A stretch of DNA of 64,000 bases from Cordilura impudica (lineage: Eukaryota; Arthropoda; Insecta; Diptera; Scathophagidae). Below, piece after piece: positions 33,501-44,843 of the stretch. The translations under genes and the position numbers were made by a program. Each line of letters opens with the position of its first letter. Position 1 is the stretch's first letter. The notes under the pieces are model-generated. The model did not search any database, was not told where the DNA came from, and worked only from the letters and a program-made list of their open reading frames with translations. Location: NCBI GenBank assembly GCA_963682025.1, contig OY821519.1, forward strand, positions 250,106,358-250,170,357, written 5' to 3'.

Positions 33501-33939
33501 AGTTGGATTAAATCTTAAAAAAATTGAATTTTCCCCCTTTTTTAATAAATTTTTTGAATAACATAACATATTCTGGGCGTATGTTTATTATTTATTAGTA
33601 GAGTAGAAGACATGTATACGTATGAGTGATATTTTTAATATTAAATGAAATGTATCGTCGTTCGTAAATTATTGTGTTCTATATGCTTTTTGTTAAATTT
33701 TAGTTGCTAAAGTTTAGTTGCAAATTAAAAAAAACTGTTTTTAATATATTTAATTCATTTAATTATATTTAATATATTTAATTATAAATATGTGGTGAAC
33801 ACACAGAAATAAGAGCCTAAAGGTTTCAATGGTGCGTGGTAGAGAAGAAGAAAGCATATATTTCAAAAATTCATAACTACACTGTATTAATCGGACCGGT
33901 TTCTGGCATTTCTAAAGGTATTTCAACCAACCACCTAAA
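33501..33939. other. Spacer, nothing recognised
   Basis: A/T-rich, no gene seen. Confidence 0.5.
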
Positions 33940-34284
33940 GTTATGCTAATTTTAGGCAATTCACAATTCAACACAGTGCGTGTGATATGCAATTATTATA
34001 ATGAAATTCGATTGCGTTATTGTCGTTATTGGTTTATGTCCAAAATTATTTTTCAATTCAACACAAATACAATTTATGCAAACACATTAACAAATTTAAT
34101 TAACACAAACACAGCATTGTATAATTATATGTATGTGTTAGTAGCAACTTTAATTGAATTTTACTCAAAAAAATGTTCCAGACGGCAAATCTGCAAATCC
34201 GGTGGACAGATAAAAAGAAATACCTTTCAATTGGGGTATGTTTGGTCAAAATCGATTCAAAACTGACAAAGTTACATCAGTCAC
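33940..34284 (+). repeat. Dispersed repeat family W
   Basis: AACACATTAACAAATTTAAT, GCATTGTATAATTATATGTA, GTGTTAGTAGCAACTTTAA, TGTTCCAGACGG and AAAAAGAAATACCTTTCA occur here in the same order as at 50390-50765 and 50815-51140. Class unknown; non-coding. Confidence 0.55.
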
Positions 34285-34366
34285 AAGAAATTGCCTTGAA
34301 ATGCGAAATCATCAGTGGTTCTTGAGTTCTAGCTCATAAACTAAGCAAACTACCATCAAGATAAGA
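34285..34366. repeat. Family Z internal fragment
   Basis: ATCATCAGTGGTTCTTGAGT and TCTAGCTCATAAACTAAGC resemble the interior of the family Z element. Confidence 0.35.
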
Positions 34367-34367
34367 A

Positions 34368-35032
34368 AAGTAAATAGGAAAATTATAATCGGTCTAGACC
34401 GACTGTACGATACCCTATACAATGCCTGTAGAGACCCTATCCTTTAGGTACAACTAAGTAAATATAGCTTGCGGATGTGAAAAAGTTCATATCGGATGCT
34501 ACATATATTTATAAGGGGACTAGGTCTAAAAAAGGACCGATCCTGGCCATATTTGGTAAGGTCACTTATTTGAGAAAAATCTGTGCGATATTTATCAGCT
34601 TCATATGGGAGCTATGACTAAGAATTATCCTACAGGGTTTAATTTTGGACTACTGATAAATGGATGTAATAAAACTACAAAACCAAATTTGACCGAGATC
34701 TATATGATATGGCAATTTAAGTCGATCTAAGAGGGGTCATTTGTATTGGGACTAGGTCTGAACATGTACTGATTTTCACCAATTTCAATTGCGTTCATCC
34801 CATGGCCGATAGAAGCTTATATTTATACTAAATTTCATTAAAATATGTTCATATTTGCGACCCGTAGTTTGATTACAAGGTTTACATGGACAAACAGACG
34901 GACGGACGGACAGACATCACTAAATCGACTCAGAAAGTGATTCTGAGTCGATCGGTGTGATAATTTTTTTTTTGGCAGTTATAAACATCAGCACAAAGTC
35001 ATACTCTGAGCACATAGTGCTATAGGGTATAA
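34368..35032 (-). mobile_element. DINE-like family X, near full length
   Basis: Hairpin (ATCGGTCTAGACCGACTG, slightly decayed) near 34389, GATACCCTATACAATGCC, GGACGGACGGAC tract near 34899, and CATAGTGCTATAGGGTATAA at the 5' end near 35032. Confidence 0.65.
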
Positions 35033-35270
35033 ACCAAGGTTCAGAAAATACACACATGAAACACACAATGTTCTGTTCAAAAGCAGCCAACACATATCTT
35101 TATTTTCATATCAATTATGTGCGTTTCTAAATTTTCTACGGTGCCCAGCACAATCATGACTGTGTTCGTTTTAATATTTCGTTATTTACACGAACATTTT
35201 TCTATCACGTACTTTTTGTTTCGATCACACATAAACCACACAGATTCGAGTGTTGCTTTATTTGAAGTTC
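35033..35270. other. Short spacer
   Basis: Nothing recognised; borders the minisatellite. Confidence 0.4.
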
Positions 35271-35512
35271 GTGTTCTGGTACGTGTACTGAAAAAAAAAA
35301 CAGAACATGTACAATAAACAGGTTCGAGTTCAGTTATATTTTAAGTCGTGTTTTGGCTCGTGTACTAAGAAAAAACAGAACATGTTCAATAAACAGGTTC
35401 GAGTTCAGTTATATTTTAAGTCGTGTTCTGGCTCGTGTACTAAGAAAATATAGAACATTTACAATAAACAGGTTCGAGTTCAGTTATATTTTAAATTCGT
35501 GTTCTGGCTCCG
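35271..35512 (+). repeat. 76-bp minisatellite, three units plus
   Basis: Units start at about 35271, 35348, 35423 and 35498 with GTGTTYTGGCTCGTGTACT, then AACAGAACATG..CAATAAACAG, GTTCGAGTTCAGTTATATTT. The fourth, partial unit runs directly into the GTCCGTCTG tract of the next DINE-like copy. Confidence 0.8.
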
Positions 35513-36041
35513 TCCGTCTGTATGTGCATGTAAACCTTGTGATCACAAATGTTAATATATTTTGATGAAAGTTGGTATATAAGTTTCTACCGGCCATAGG
35601 ATGAAGGCTATTAAAATTAGTGAAAATCGGTGCATGTTCAGACCTAGTCGCCATACAAATGTACGCTATGAGATTGCCATAATATACAAATTATCATAGA
35701 GATCTCGGTCAAATTGGGTTTGTCTATGTTTATTACAATTAGTTATCAGTAGTCCAAAAATAAAGCCTATAGGACAATCCTTAGTCACAGCAACCATATA
35801 AAGCTGTTTCCCGATCTTCATTTAAATCTATTACAATACAAGAATATTGCATAGATTTTTCTCAAATTTGGTGTGTGTATGTTTTTGCAAAAAATAAGTG
35901 AGTTTATTAAATATTGTCAGGATCGGTCTATTTTTCGACCTAGTCCCCATATAAATATGGCATCCGAACTTTTTCATATCCGAATGATATGGAATAGGGT
36001 ATCGTATAGTCGGTCTCGACCGACTATAATTTTCTTACTTG
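35511..36041 (+). mobile_element. DINE-like family X on + strand, 5' end replaced
   Basis: Family X read in its own 5'-3' direction: CCGTCCGTCTG, body, GGAATAGGGTATCG, hairpin AGTCGGTCTCGACCGACT near 36008-36025 and the tail TTTTCTTACTTG ending at 36041. The first part (subterminal TTATACCC end) is missing and replaced by the minisatellite. Confidence 0.7.
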
Positions 36042-37647
36042 TTCTATATCAATTTCTTGGGATCCGACCATATACTCGTATGGACCTTTTCCAAAACTCA
36101 TATTATATCTCGTATATCAAATTTCATTTTTTTATCCTTTTGAAAGAAATGAAACCCATTAATAGAACTTAAGCTAATTAAATATTAATTTATAAAAAAA
36201 ACAAAAAATGTGTGTATGAGCATTTTTATGATTTAATTATGTACATTATGCGGGATTAAACTAATTTGAAACAATTACAAAAATGAATGACAAAAAATGT
36301 AATTCAAATATATCGTTATGATAAATCGAAAAAAAAAGTTAATTTGAATTTATTATCAGTGTTTGCTTGAGAGGGGAAGGAAGACCATTACAAAATTTTT
36401 TAAATTTAAACCAAATTAAATTTATTAATAGATAAAGAGATTTAAACCAAATTTGTAATAAAAATTGCTAAACTTAATTTACGTTAAGTTAAGAGTAGAA
36501 GACATTGGAAAAAAATTTTTTTTTGAGAAAGGTGTAAATGAGAAGAGTAAATGCATAAATAATCTAAATATAGACTTTCTTTAAGATCTTTATGTGTCCC
36601 CCTTTTTTTTGACTTTAAATAGCCTGTTTATGTCGAAATCCGGTTTAATAGCTTCACTTAAAAATTATGTACTTAGAAAGAAAAGAATACGAGAATTGTA
36701 CAAGTTTTTTCTTCCATACGAGAGTTAGTCGAATAAACTGAGATTTTTCGAATTTAGCTTTTTCTATATTAGCATAGCCATATCAATTATATGTCTTGTA
36801 ATAGGGAAAGTTTATATCAAGCCATAACGGTGAAAACAGTTTAGGTAATAAAATCAAAATTCTATAGGAAAAAGATCCAGCTTTATCTTTAGTACTTAAT
36901 TTCACTAAGAATAAGCTTGAAAATGACTATTGCTGTAAATTCGTAACAGTATCTCGTAAAAATCCAATATCAAGTCACTTAAGCTATTTTCGTGGTCAAG
37001 GCTGATGAAAAAGTGGATGTGATACTTTTAACTTCATAAACTGAATTTTTAAATATTCTCAAAAATATTTGCTATTAACCAAATAATGATAAATAATAAT
37101 ATTTTTTTTTTTTAAAGAAATAATACCAAAATACGAGCCTTGGTGATATTCCCTTGTTGAATAGTAACAATTTGTTTCAAACTCAGCCATAAAATCACCA
37201 TAATCTTTATATTATTTTCGAAATTAGCACTGAGTGCATTTGCTAATTGTAAATTTTATGATAATTAACCATATAAAGTTGGAAAAAATAACTGCTGATA
37301 ACCGGTTTGGTTTGTTTGTTTTTCAGACTAGAAAATAAATTCAAAGCTTTTCTTTTTATAAGGTCTGTCAACTTGTTAACAGTAAATCTTGAAATCGTAA
37401 ATTTTTTATAATAGGTTTAGCTTTATTTTTATCTCTAACCTACTAAAAATAAATGGTTTAATTATTTAATTACCCTTAAGGTAAACAAGGTCAATATATA
37501 TTTTATATTTGATAAGGTTAATGCTTGTGTAAACATAAATAAAAAAAAATAATTAATTTGATTCTCCGAAAACAAACAAAAAAAAAAAAATAATAAATAA
37601 CTAGGGCAAATACCCGCAAGTCTAGTGGAAAATATCACAAATATAAA
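36042..37647. other. A/T-rich spacer, no gene seen
   Basis: 1.6 kb with no convincing coding, RNA or transposon signature. Confidence 0.5.
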
Positions 37648-38350
37648 CAAGTAAGAAAATTCTAGTCAGTCTGAACGGACTATGCGATACCCTATACCAT
37701 GGGTTTAGAGACACTTTCTTTTAGATCCAACTAATTGGATATAGGAGGTAAGCATGAACCAAATTTAAGTGGCATTGTTCTTAATATTTGTGCCTGCAGA
37801 TATGAAAAAGTTCATATGGGGCTAAGTCGAAAAATGGACCGATCCTGACCATATTTGGCAAAGTCACTTATTTTTTGCCATAACATATACCAATTAAATT
37901 TGAGAAAAATCTCTACAATATTTTAGTTTTTTTGATAGCTTTTCCTGAAGATCGGGAAGCAGCTTTATATGGGGCTATAACTAACAATTGCCCTTAGAGT
38001 TTATTTTGGGACTACCGTTTAATGGGTGTAATAAACACACACAAACCAAATTTGATAAAGATCTATATGATAATTTGGGTCTTATGGTAATTTAAGTTGA
38101 TCTATTAGGGGTCATTTGTATGGAGCCTAGGTCTGAACATGTACCGATTTTTACAAATTTCAATAGCGTTAGTTCTATGGCTGATAAAAGCTTATGTACC
38201 AAATTTCATCAAATTATATTCATATTTGCGACCTGTACTTTGATTACAAGGCTTACATGGACACACAGACGGACGGACAGTCATCGCTAAATCGACTCAA
38301 AAAATGATTCTGAGTAGATCGGTACAACAAAAGATGGGTCTAGGTCAAAT
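37648..38350 (-). mobile_element. DINE-like family X, 5' end cut by minisatellite
   Basis: CAAGTAAG at 37648, decayed hairpin (AGTCAGTCTGAACGGACT), GATACCCTATACCATGGG, body, and GGACGGACAG near 38270. Similarity ends at GGGTCTAGGTCAAATATC (38350), before the 5' subterminal repeat. The minisatellite begins soon after. Confidence 0.65.
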
Positions 38351-38384
38351 ATCACTAATTCGTCTAAACATTAATATAATAATT

Positions 38385-39480
38385 TTGAATTACCTTTTCT
38401 TAAAAGTATCTTTAAATTTTTTCCCAAAAAAAAGTAAGCGAACATTTTCTTTAAAATTTACCTTAAAAGAAGTAGGTTTTCTTAAAAAAAGTAAATTTTA
38501 CTTAAGAAGTACCTTTTCCTAAAAAAGTACATTTTCTATAAATGTACTTTTTCTTAGAAAAGCGGCCGTTATTAAAAATTACCTTTTCTGAAAAAAGTAC
38601 CTTTTCTGGAAACTGTCTTTTTTAAGTACCTTTTCTTAAAAAAGTACATTTTCTTAAAAAAATAAATTTTCTTTAAAAAGTACATTTTCTTAAAAAAGTC
38701 CCCGTTCTTAAAAAGTACCTTCTCTTACAAAAGTAAATTTTCTTAAAAAAAGTAAATTTTCTTCAAAAATTAAATTAAGCTTTCTTAAAAAAGTAAATTA
38801 AAAAAAAAAAATTAATTTTCTTAAAAAAGTAACTTTTCTTAAAAAAGTTCCTTATCTTAAAAAATGTTTGTCCTTAAATTAGTAGCTTTTCTTAGAATTA
38901 CATTTTCTTTTGAAAGAACCTTTTCTCAAAAGCAAATTTTCTTTAAAAAAGTACCTTTTCCTTAAACTATACGTCTTTAAAATCGTAACTTTTCTTGAAA
39001 AAGTACCATTTCTAAAAAAAATAAATTTTCTTAAAAAACCATTTCCTTTAAAAAGTACATTTTCTTTAATAAGTAACATTTCTTTAAAAAAGTATATTTT
39101 CTTTACAAATTATTTGTACTTTAAAAAGATAATTTTCTTAAAAAAGTTCCTTTACTTTTTGCTTAAAAAAGTAAATTCTTTTAAAAAAGACCTTTTTCAA
39201 TTTTCTTAAAAAAGTACCTTTTCCAAAAAAAGTACCTGTTCTTAAAAAAAGTCAATTTTCTTAAAAACAGACACATTTTCTTTAGAAAGTACCTTTTCTT
39301 AAAAATGAAGCTTTTTTTAAAAAGTACATTTACTTAAAAAAGTTTTTTTTGTTTAAAAAAAAGCACCTTTACTAAAAAAAATTACATTTTCTTAAAAAAA
39401 TAACTTAAAAAATACATTTTCTTAAAAGAGAAGCTTTACTTAAAAAATACCTTTTCTTAATTAAATACCTTTTTTTTCAT
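38385..39480 (+). repeat. TTTTCTTAAAAAAGTACC minisatellite, block 2
   Basis: About 1.1 kb of the same 17-20-bp degenerate unit as block 1. It ends where LINE coding sequence begins at 39481. Open frames here are by-products of the repeat. Confidence 0.85.
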
Positions 39481-40996
39481 AAACGGAAAATAAAAATTAA
39501 CCCTGCTAAGACTCAAGCTATTATCTTTCCGTTCAACAAGTCCCCAAAACGATTACCAAATCGGAATTTGAAATTAGACAAACACCCCTGTTCTTGAAAC
39601 CACTATCACAAAAAAAAAACTCGTAAATGAAAAAATTCTTAAATCTACGAGTTTTTTGCTGTTCTGTAATTTGAATAAGAATATTTTTTCTCGTTTTAAT
39701 TCACATAGAAAAGGCTTTGTGAAATCAAAACAAATGCCCTTTTTTTCTACTAAGCAGATCTTAAGAGATAAAAAAAATAATTGATATTTAAACTGTAACA
39801 TGTTTTTTATTGAACCTTGTCATTATTTTAAAAAATTAGACATTAGTTTTATGAAAAAAAAAACGATTTTAAAAAACCTCTACATTTAGCGCTGATTTAA
39901 AAAAAAAGCTCGTAATAAGTGGTCGATGTTAATAAAACACACTTTTTGCGATGATGCTGTTCTATAACTATAATAAAAACTTTTTATTTACACAATCTAT
40001 TTTCCATTATAATTTTTTCAATTATAACATAGATTCTTTATGCACTAATTATTACAAATAAATGAATTAAAAAAAATTTTTTCACACAACTTTGTTTATG
40101 TTCGAAACAATAGTGATGCCAGTCAAATCCAATTTATTTGAATTTCGAATTTTCTTTGGTGATGCCTAACTTATTTCCAAAAGAGAAGTCATTCTTAATT
40201 GAATGAAATTGAAGAATAAAAACAATTAAATGAACACGCAAATTGTTATTTTAAAAGAAAATATTTTTTTTTTACTTTCTTTATAATCTTAAGGAAAAAC
40301 ATGCAAAAATTACTTAAGGTTTTTTTGTGAAAGTGACTAAAGAACCATATGGCACCTTGGTTTCTAGATAACATATGGTTCTGAAGCTAAACCATATGTT
40401 TCATGTCATTTGATAATAAAAAATATGATTTCGAAAAATACTTCGAAAATATAAAATTTGTGTTTTCAAGAAACCCAAAATTTCAATTTCATGTTATTTC
40501 AAATTCATTCTTATTCAAATAACAACGTTTCGAGAACAGGGCTGAATGTCGAAATCCCCATCGTTAACAATGTTAAATACCTTGGTGCCCAGTTGGATAA
40601 AAAATTGCAGTTCAAAAAACACATTGAGGAAACCGCCAAGAAAGGTTCAAACGTTTTAAAAGCACACTTTGGCCATTAATAAACTATCGTTCGCCTCTCA
40701 ACTTAAAAAACAGAAATCTCATTTTCAAAACTGTAATAAGACCTACATTAACTTTTGCTTGCCCTACATGGTACAAAACCGCCAGAACACATATCAAAAT
40801 ATTGCAAATAATCCAAAATAAATCTCTTAAAATAATTAATAACCTGCGTTGGAGGTATTCTACAGATCTTCTACATATTAGAAGTGGATTCGAAAAAATT
40901 CATGAATTCATTTATAGGTCTAGCCAAAACTATTTTCACTCTAACACGCATTCCACTTACCCTCTGATAAGAGCATGTAGAGAATTCTCATTATAA
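39481..40996 (+). pseudogene. Jockey-type LINE, RT C-terminal part, interrupted
   Basis: The + strand begins with KINPAKTQAIIFPFNKSP at 39490 (the segment after the RT palm in Jockey-type LINEs). It breaks at about 39587 because of a roughly 955-bp insertion, then resumes at 40542 with LNVEIPIVNNVKYLG and LDKKLQFKKHIEE. A frameshift at about 40665-40680 leads into INYRSPLNLKNRN-like and RPTLTFACPTWYKTA sequence, then IIQNKSLKIINNLRWR and a stop at 40994-40996. The catalytic RT blocks and endonuclease are absent. It is embedded between two blocks of minisatellite. An A-rich region to about 41250 may be the 3' UTR and tail. Confidence 0.8.
39587..40541. mobile_element. TIR element inserted in the LINE
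   Basis: CCCTGTTCTTGAAACCA near 39586 and, inverted, GTTTCGAGAACAGGG ending at 40541, share CCCTGTTCTYGAAAC. LINE coding sequence lies on both sides, which supports an insertion. The interior is A/T-rich and non-coding, with a perfect pair AGAACCATATG/CATATGGTTCT at 40342-40384. No clear target duplication. Confidence 0.55.
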
Positions 40997-41264
40997 ATAT
41001 TTAGTCAAAATCACCAAACTGAAAACTGTATGTATAAAACTGTTTTTCTAATAATGTTTGAAATTTTATAGTTTTAGATTTAGAATCAGATAAAGGTTTC
41101 CCTAATTTCCTTTAAAATATCAAATATACACTATATAAAACATTCTAAAGAATTTACTGATCTCATTTGTTGTAATATATTGAATAATATCTCAATAAAT
41201 ATGTATATATAAAATTAAATGAAATAAAAATGATATTTTGAAATTGAATTGAAAAAATTGAAAA

Positions 41265-41640
41265 AGTAGCTTTTAATAAAAGGTACATTTTCATCAAAAA
41301 GTACCTTTTGTTAAAAAAAATAATTTATATTAAAGAAAGTACTTTTATTTAATTAAAAAAAGTAATTTTTCTTAAAAAAGCTAAATTTTAAGAAAAATTA
41401 CTTTTTCAAGAAAATGTACCTGTTTTTAAGGAAATTTTAATTTTTTAATAAACGGTACTTTTTAAAAGAATTTATTTTTTTAAGGAAATATATTTTTTTA
41501 AGCAAAGGTAAGTTTTTAAGAAAATAATTTTTTATAGTACAAATAATTTGTTAAGAAAATTTACTTTTATAAGAAAATGTACTTTTTAAAGAAATGTTAC
41601 TTTTAATTTTTCATCAAAAAGTACCTTTTGTTAAAAAAAA
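41265..41640. repeat. Minisatellite block 3a, orientation mixed
   Basis: Units of the TTTTCTTAAAAAAGTACC family. From about 41380 to 41600 most units are in the reverse orientation (AAGAAAATTTACTTTT, GGTACTTTTTAAAAGAA). Confidence 0.7.
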
Positions 41641-41641
41641 T

Positions 41642-42226
41642 ACTGTCTTCAATTTTTTTCTAATATTTCTCTTACATTACAAAAATTATTATCTTTCTTT
41701 CATTAGAAAAATATATACATGATCTTAAACCGAACAATAAATTACTAATTATTCCAATACAGATCAACAATACATAACAAAAACATACAACACATGAGGT
41801 ACAATGCATTTTGTGTAATCTGTTAAGATTTCACATGCCATTACAGTTCCATCTAGAGGACAATGGCAAAAACAAAGAGCTATTCATATTACAAGACTTG
41901 TAATTGATCTGGCTATGTTAATGTAGAGAAAGCTAAAAATTGGAAAAGCTCAGCTTGTTCATACAAATTCTCGTATATAAAAAGAAAAACATTTCTCATG
42001 TTCTTTTCTTTCAAATGTTGAGTTAAATAGTTGATTAAGCATGAGTTGAAGCAATAGGCAGAAGGATGCTGATGATGAACAAGTCGCTTTGTTCGAAAGT
42101 AGCTACTCCATCTAGCGCTGTCTTCAATTTTTTTCTAATATTTCTCTTACATTACAAAAATTAATATCTTTCTTTCATTAGAAAAATATATACATGATCT
42201 TAAACCGAACAATAAATGACTAATTA
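41642..42226. mobile_element. Possible short LTR-like element (TRIM)
   Basis: Two nearly identical direct repeats of about 110 bp, 41642-41750 and 42117-42226, both starting TGTCTTCAATTTTTTTCTAA and including ATACATGATCTTAAACCGAA, enclose about 370 bp of non-repetitive sequence with a TATATAAAAAG word. This could be a terminal-repeat retrotransposon in miniature or simply a local duplication; primer site and target duplication were not identified. Confidence 0.4.
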
Positions 42227-42239
42227 GGATAGAAGGTGC

Positions 42240-42650
42240 TTTTATTTAATTAAAAGTACTTTTTTAATAAATTACTTTCTTACCTTTTCTTAAAAAAGTA
42301 CCATATTCTAAAAAGGTACCTTTTCTTAAAATTGTACATTTTCTTTAAAAAGTACCTTTTCTTTTTTTTTTAAAGTACCATTTCTTTAAAAAGTACCATT
42401 TCTTTAAAAAGTACCTTTTCTTTAAAAAGTACCTTGTCTTTAAAAAGTACCTTTTCTTTAAAAAGTAAATTTTCTTTAAAAAGTACCTTTTCTTTAAAAA
42501 GTGCCTTGTCTTTAAAAAGTATATTTTCTTAAAAAATGTCCGTTCTTAAAAATGTACCTTTTCTGAAAAGAAGTATATTTTTGTTAAAAAAGTAAATATT
42601 TTTCAAAAAGCAGCTTTTCTCAAAAAAGTACCTTTAATTTAAAAAGTAAA
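42240..42650 (+). repeat. Minisatellite block 3b
   Basis: Continues the same family, including a fairly regular run TTTCTTTAAAAAGTACC at 42350-42500. Confidence 0.8.
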
Positions 42651-43080
42651 TCATAGGAATAAAAAATGTGTCGATGGAATTTAAAGGATAAAGACAAATT
42701 TCATTTTAAGTAACTATTCGAAAAGTTAACTCCAAGCTTGTTATCTGACGAAAAAACTTTACCTTTAAACTATTTGAAACTCATTAATAGCTTTTGCTGT
42801 GCACCACTGCAACATTCCTAATGATATCAGTTAAGCCTAGACTGACTGAATGGCTGTGGGCAGAACCAATAAAAATGTTCAATATTCTACGTATTATTAT
42901 TTGCTGTTATATGAAGAGCAAAACTTTTTGTGATTTTATTTTGTTAAAAATTTCAATCTGCTGTTCTAACGTTGCGTATGATTATTATAAATTTATAGTG
43001 CTACAAAAAATTAATTAAAAACATATATTGAAATTATGTATATTGTATATTTTGTAAATTTTATAATATCCTAGCAATAA
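42651..43080. other. Spacer, nothing recognised
   Basis: An open frame at 42794-43018 has no recognisable motif and is judged chance. Confidence 0.4.
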
Positions 43081-43471
43081 CAAGTAAGAAAATTATAGTC
43101 GGTCTAGACCGACTATACGATACCCTATACCATGCGTTTAGAACCCCTATCTCTTAGGCCCAACTAACTGGACATTGAAAATAAGCAAAAACCAAATTTG
43201 AGTGGGATTTTTATTAATTTTTTTGGCTGCAGATATGAAAAAGTTCATATCGGATGCTATATCTATAAAGGGACTAGGTCCAAAAATGGACCGATCCTGA
43301 TCATGTTTGGTAAAGTCTCTTGTATTTTGCAAAAATATGTACAAACAAAATTTGAGAAGAATCAGTGCAATATTTTTGTTTTTTAATAGATTTAAGTGAA
43401 GATCGGGAAGCAGCTCTATATGGGGTCAAAGGGATCATTTTTGGACTACTCATTAGTGGATGTAATGAACG
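43081..43471 (-). mobile_element. DINE-like family X, 3' part (split by LTR element)
   Basis: CAAGTAAG at 43081, palindrome AGTCGGTCTAGACCGACT at 43097-43114, then body to GTAATGAAC. The same element resumes at 47307 after a 3.8-kb insertion. Compare the uninterrupted copy at 11581-12358, where GTAATGAACGCATACAAACC is continuous. Confidence 0.85.
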
Positions 43472-44512
43472 TGTGATGATGTTACACACATCTTCATTTA
43501 TCTTTATTTATTTCATTTATTCATCTTTATTTGTTTATATTTTTTTTGTTTATTTTTGTTTACTATATGCACATGCACATATTTATTTGTAATTATTTGT
43601 TTACATTTATTTATTTTTTTTTGCATATCTTTTCTTTTCATTCAACACATACCACAAAGTACACTAACCTTGGTTAAAGGGTTGAATTACAAAACAATAA
43701 ATTATTGTGTAATTAAATATCACTGGAATGCAGAATGACAAATTTGTGAAAATTCAAATTGTGTCAATAACCCATGACAAATAGGAATGTCACTCAAATT
43801 TTGAGGGGAAAAATTTAAATTGATTATTGAACGTTTTCTGATTGGCTATTGAGCCCAACATTCAAAAATCAATGAATTTGTAATATGCGAATGTAAAGAA
43901 AAGAGAAGACTATTATTTAAATTAAGTAAAAATATATTAAATTATAATGATATAAAAGACCAGCATTTTAAAATAAATAATCAATTATAATTCTGATTTG
44001 AAAGGGTTATAATTAAAACCAAACAGAGATTTTCTCTTTTTACTGGCATATTCTGCCAAAGGGTTCAAACATTGGCATAATCTGCCTACGTGCTGTATAA
44101 AAAAAGTGCATCTAGCGTGCACGCGGGAACTGCTTTGAGGAAAGCACTTGACAAAATTCCTCCTGAGATTGGTCCGGTTCTCACCCAATCTTAGTATCCT
44201 TTTGTACACCCTTCTAACACTATATGGCGATCCTGCCAAGCTAACACTATATGGCGATCCTGCCCCCTCATACACTATATGGCGATCCTGCCCCCATACA
44301 TACACTATATTAAATTTAAATGCCACTATGTACGTAGATTGCTACAAGGCATACATTATATAACGGTCCAGCGATTTTTATAATATTTGGTGATCCTAGC
44401 TGGCGTCCCACCTACACTATATGGCCTTTTATATGGCGATCCTGCACCCTCTTACACTATATGGCGATCCTGCCTTTAACACTATATGGCGATCCTGCCT
44501 TTTTACACTATA
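43472..44512 (+). repeat. 5' LTR (1041 bp)
   Basis: Begins TGTGATGATGTTACACAC. TATA-like words GATATAAAAGACC (about 43950) and TGTATAAAAAAAG (about 44093) could drive transcription. The last 300 bp contain seven or so copies of an ACACTATATGGCGATCCTGC-type unit, and the LTR ends inside one at ACACTATA. Confidence 0.85.
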
Positions 44513-44524
44513 TGGCGATCCTGC
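44513..44524 (+). other. Candidate primer-binding site
   Basis: TGGCGATCCTGC immediately after the 5' LTR; a TGG start pairs with the CCA end of a tRNA. Which tRNA was not determined. It is followed by three or four CACCGATCCTG(C/T)AAA repeats. Confidence 0.5.
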
Positions 44525-44591
44525 AAACACCGATCCTGCAAACACCGATCCTGCAAACACCGATCCTGTAAACACCTACACCACTATATAG

Positions 44592-44843
44592 ATGCCTACA
44601 AAGAACAGAGTTAGAATCAGCATAGAAATGGATGAACGGAAAGAGCGGAAAAAATTGTTATATGATGATGATAATCTAACCGAAGAAGAGAAGTTAAAAT
44701 GGTTAATAGGATGGTGGAAGTTTATAGGGATGAAAAGAGCTCCAACCATCGAAGACGTTAGAAATCCCACGACGAGGGATATAGAAACCAAGTTAATGAT
44801 TGAGAAATCGGAATATTGGAGACGTAGGAAATTGCAAAACTAA
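44592..44843 (+). CDS. Small internal frame of the LTR element, 83 aa, function unknown
   Basis: The only sizeable frame in the interior. It is highly charged (MDERKERKKLLYDDD, TEEEKLKWLIGWWKF, then RRRKLQN at the end) with no zinc knuckle, protease or RT motif. It starts 68 bases after the primer-site candidate, where gag would begin, so it could be a gag remnant, but I see no similarity that proves it. The rest of the interior (44844-46250) is A-rich and non-coding. It may be chance. Confidence 0.3.
   Translation: MPTKNRVRISIEMDERKERKKLLYDDDNLTEEEKLKWLIGWWKFIGMKRAPTIEDVRNPTTRDIETKLMIEKSEYWRRRKLQN

Noticed and set aside
38304..39209. Frames on both strands rich in F, L, K
   Set aside because: By-products of the TTTTCTTAAAAAAGTACC minisatellite.
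42794..43018. 74-residue frame, possible gene
   Set aside because: No motif, repeat-rich surroundings, no splice or promoter support.
43985..44363. 113- and 71-residue frames in the LTR, repeated in the second LTR
   Set aside because: They read through the ACACTATATGGCGATCCTGC repeats (LTLYGDPA pattern) and overlap on opposite strands; exact repetition only reflects LTR identity.
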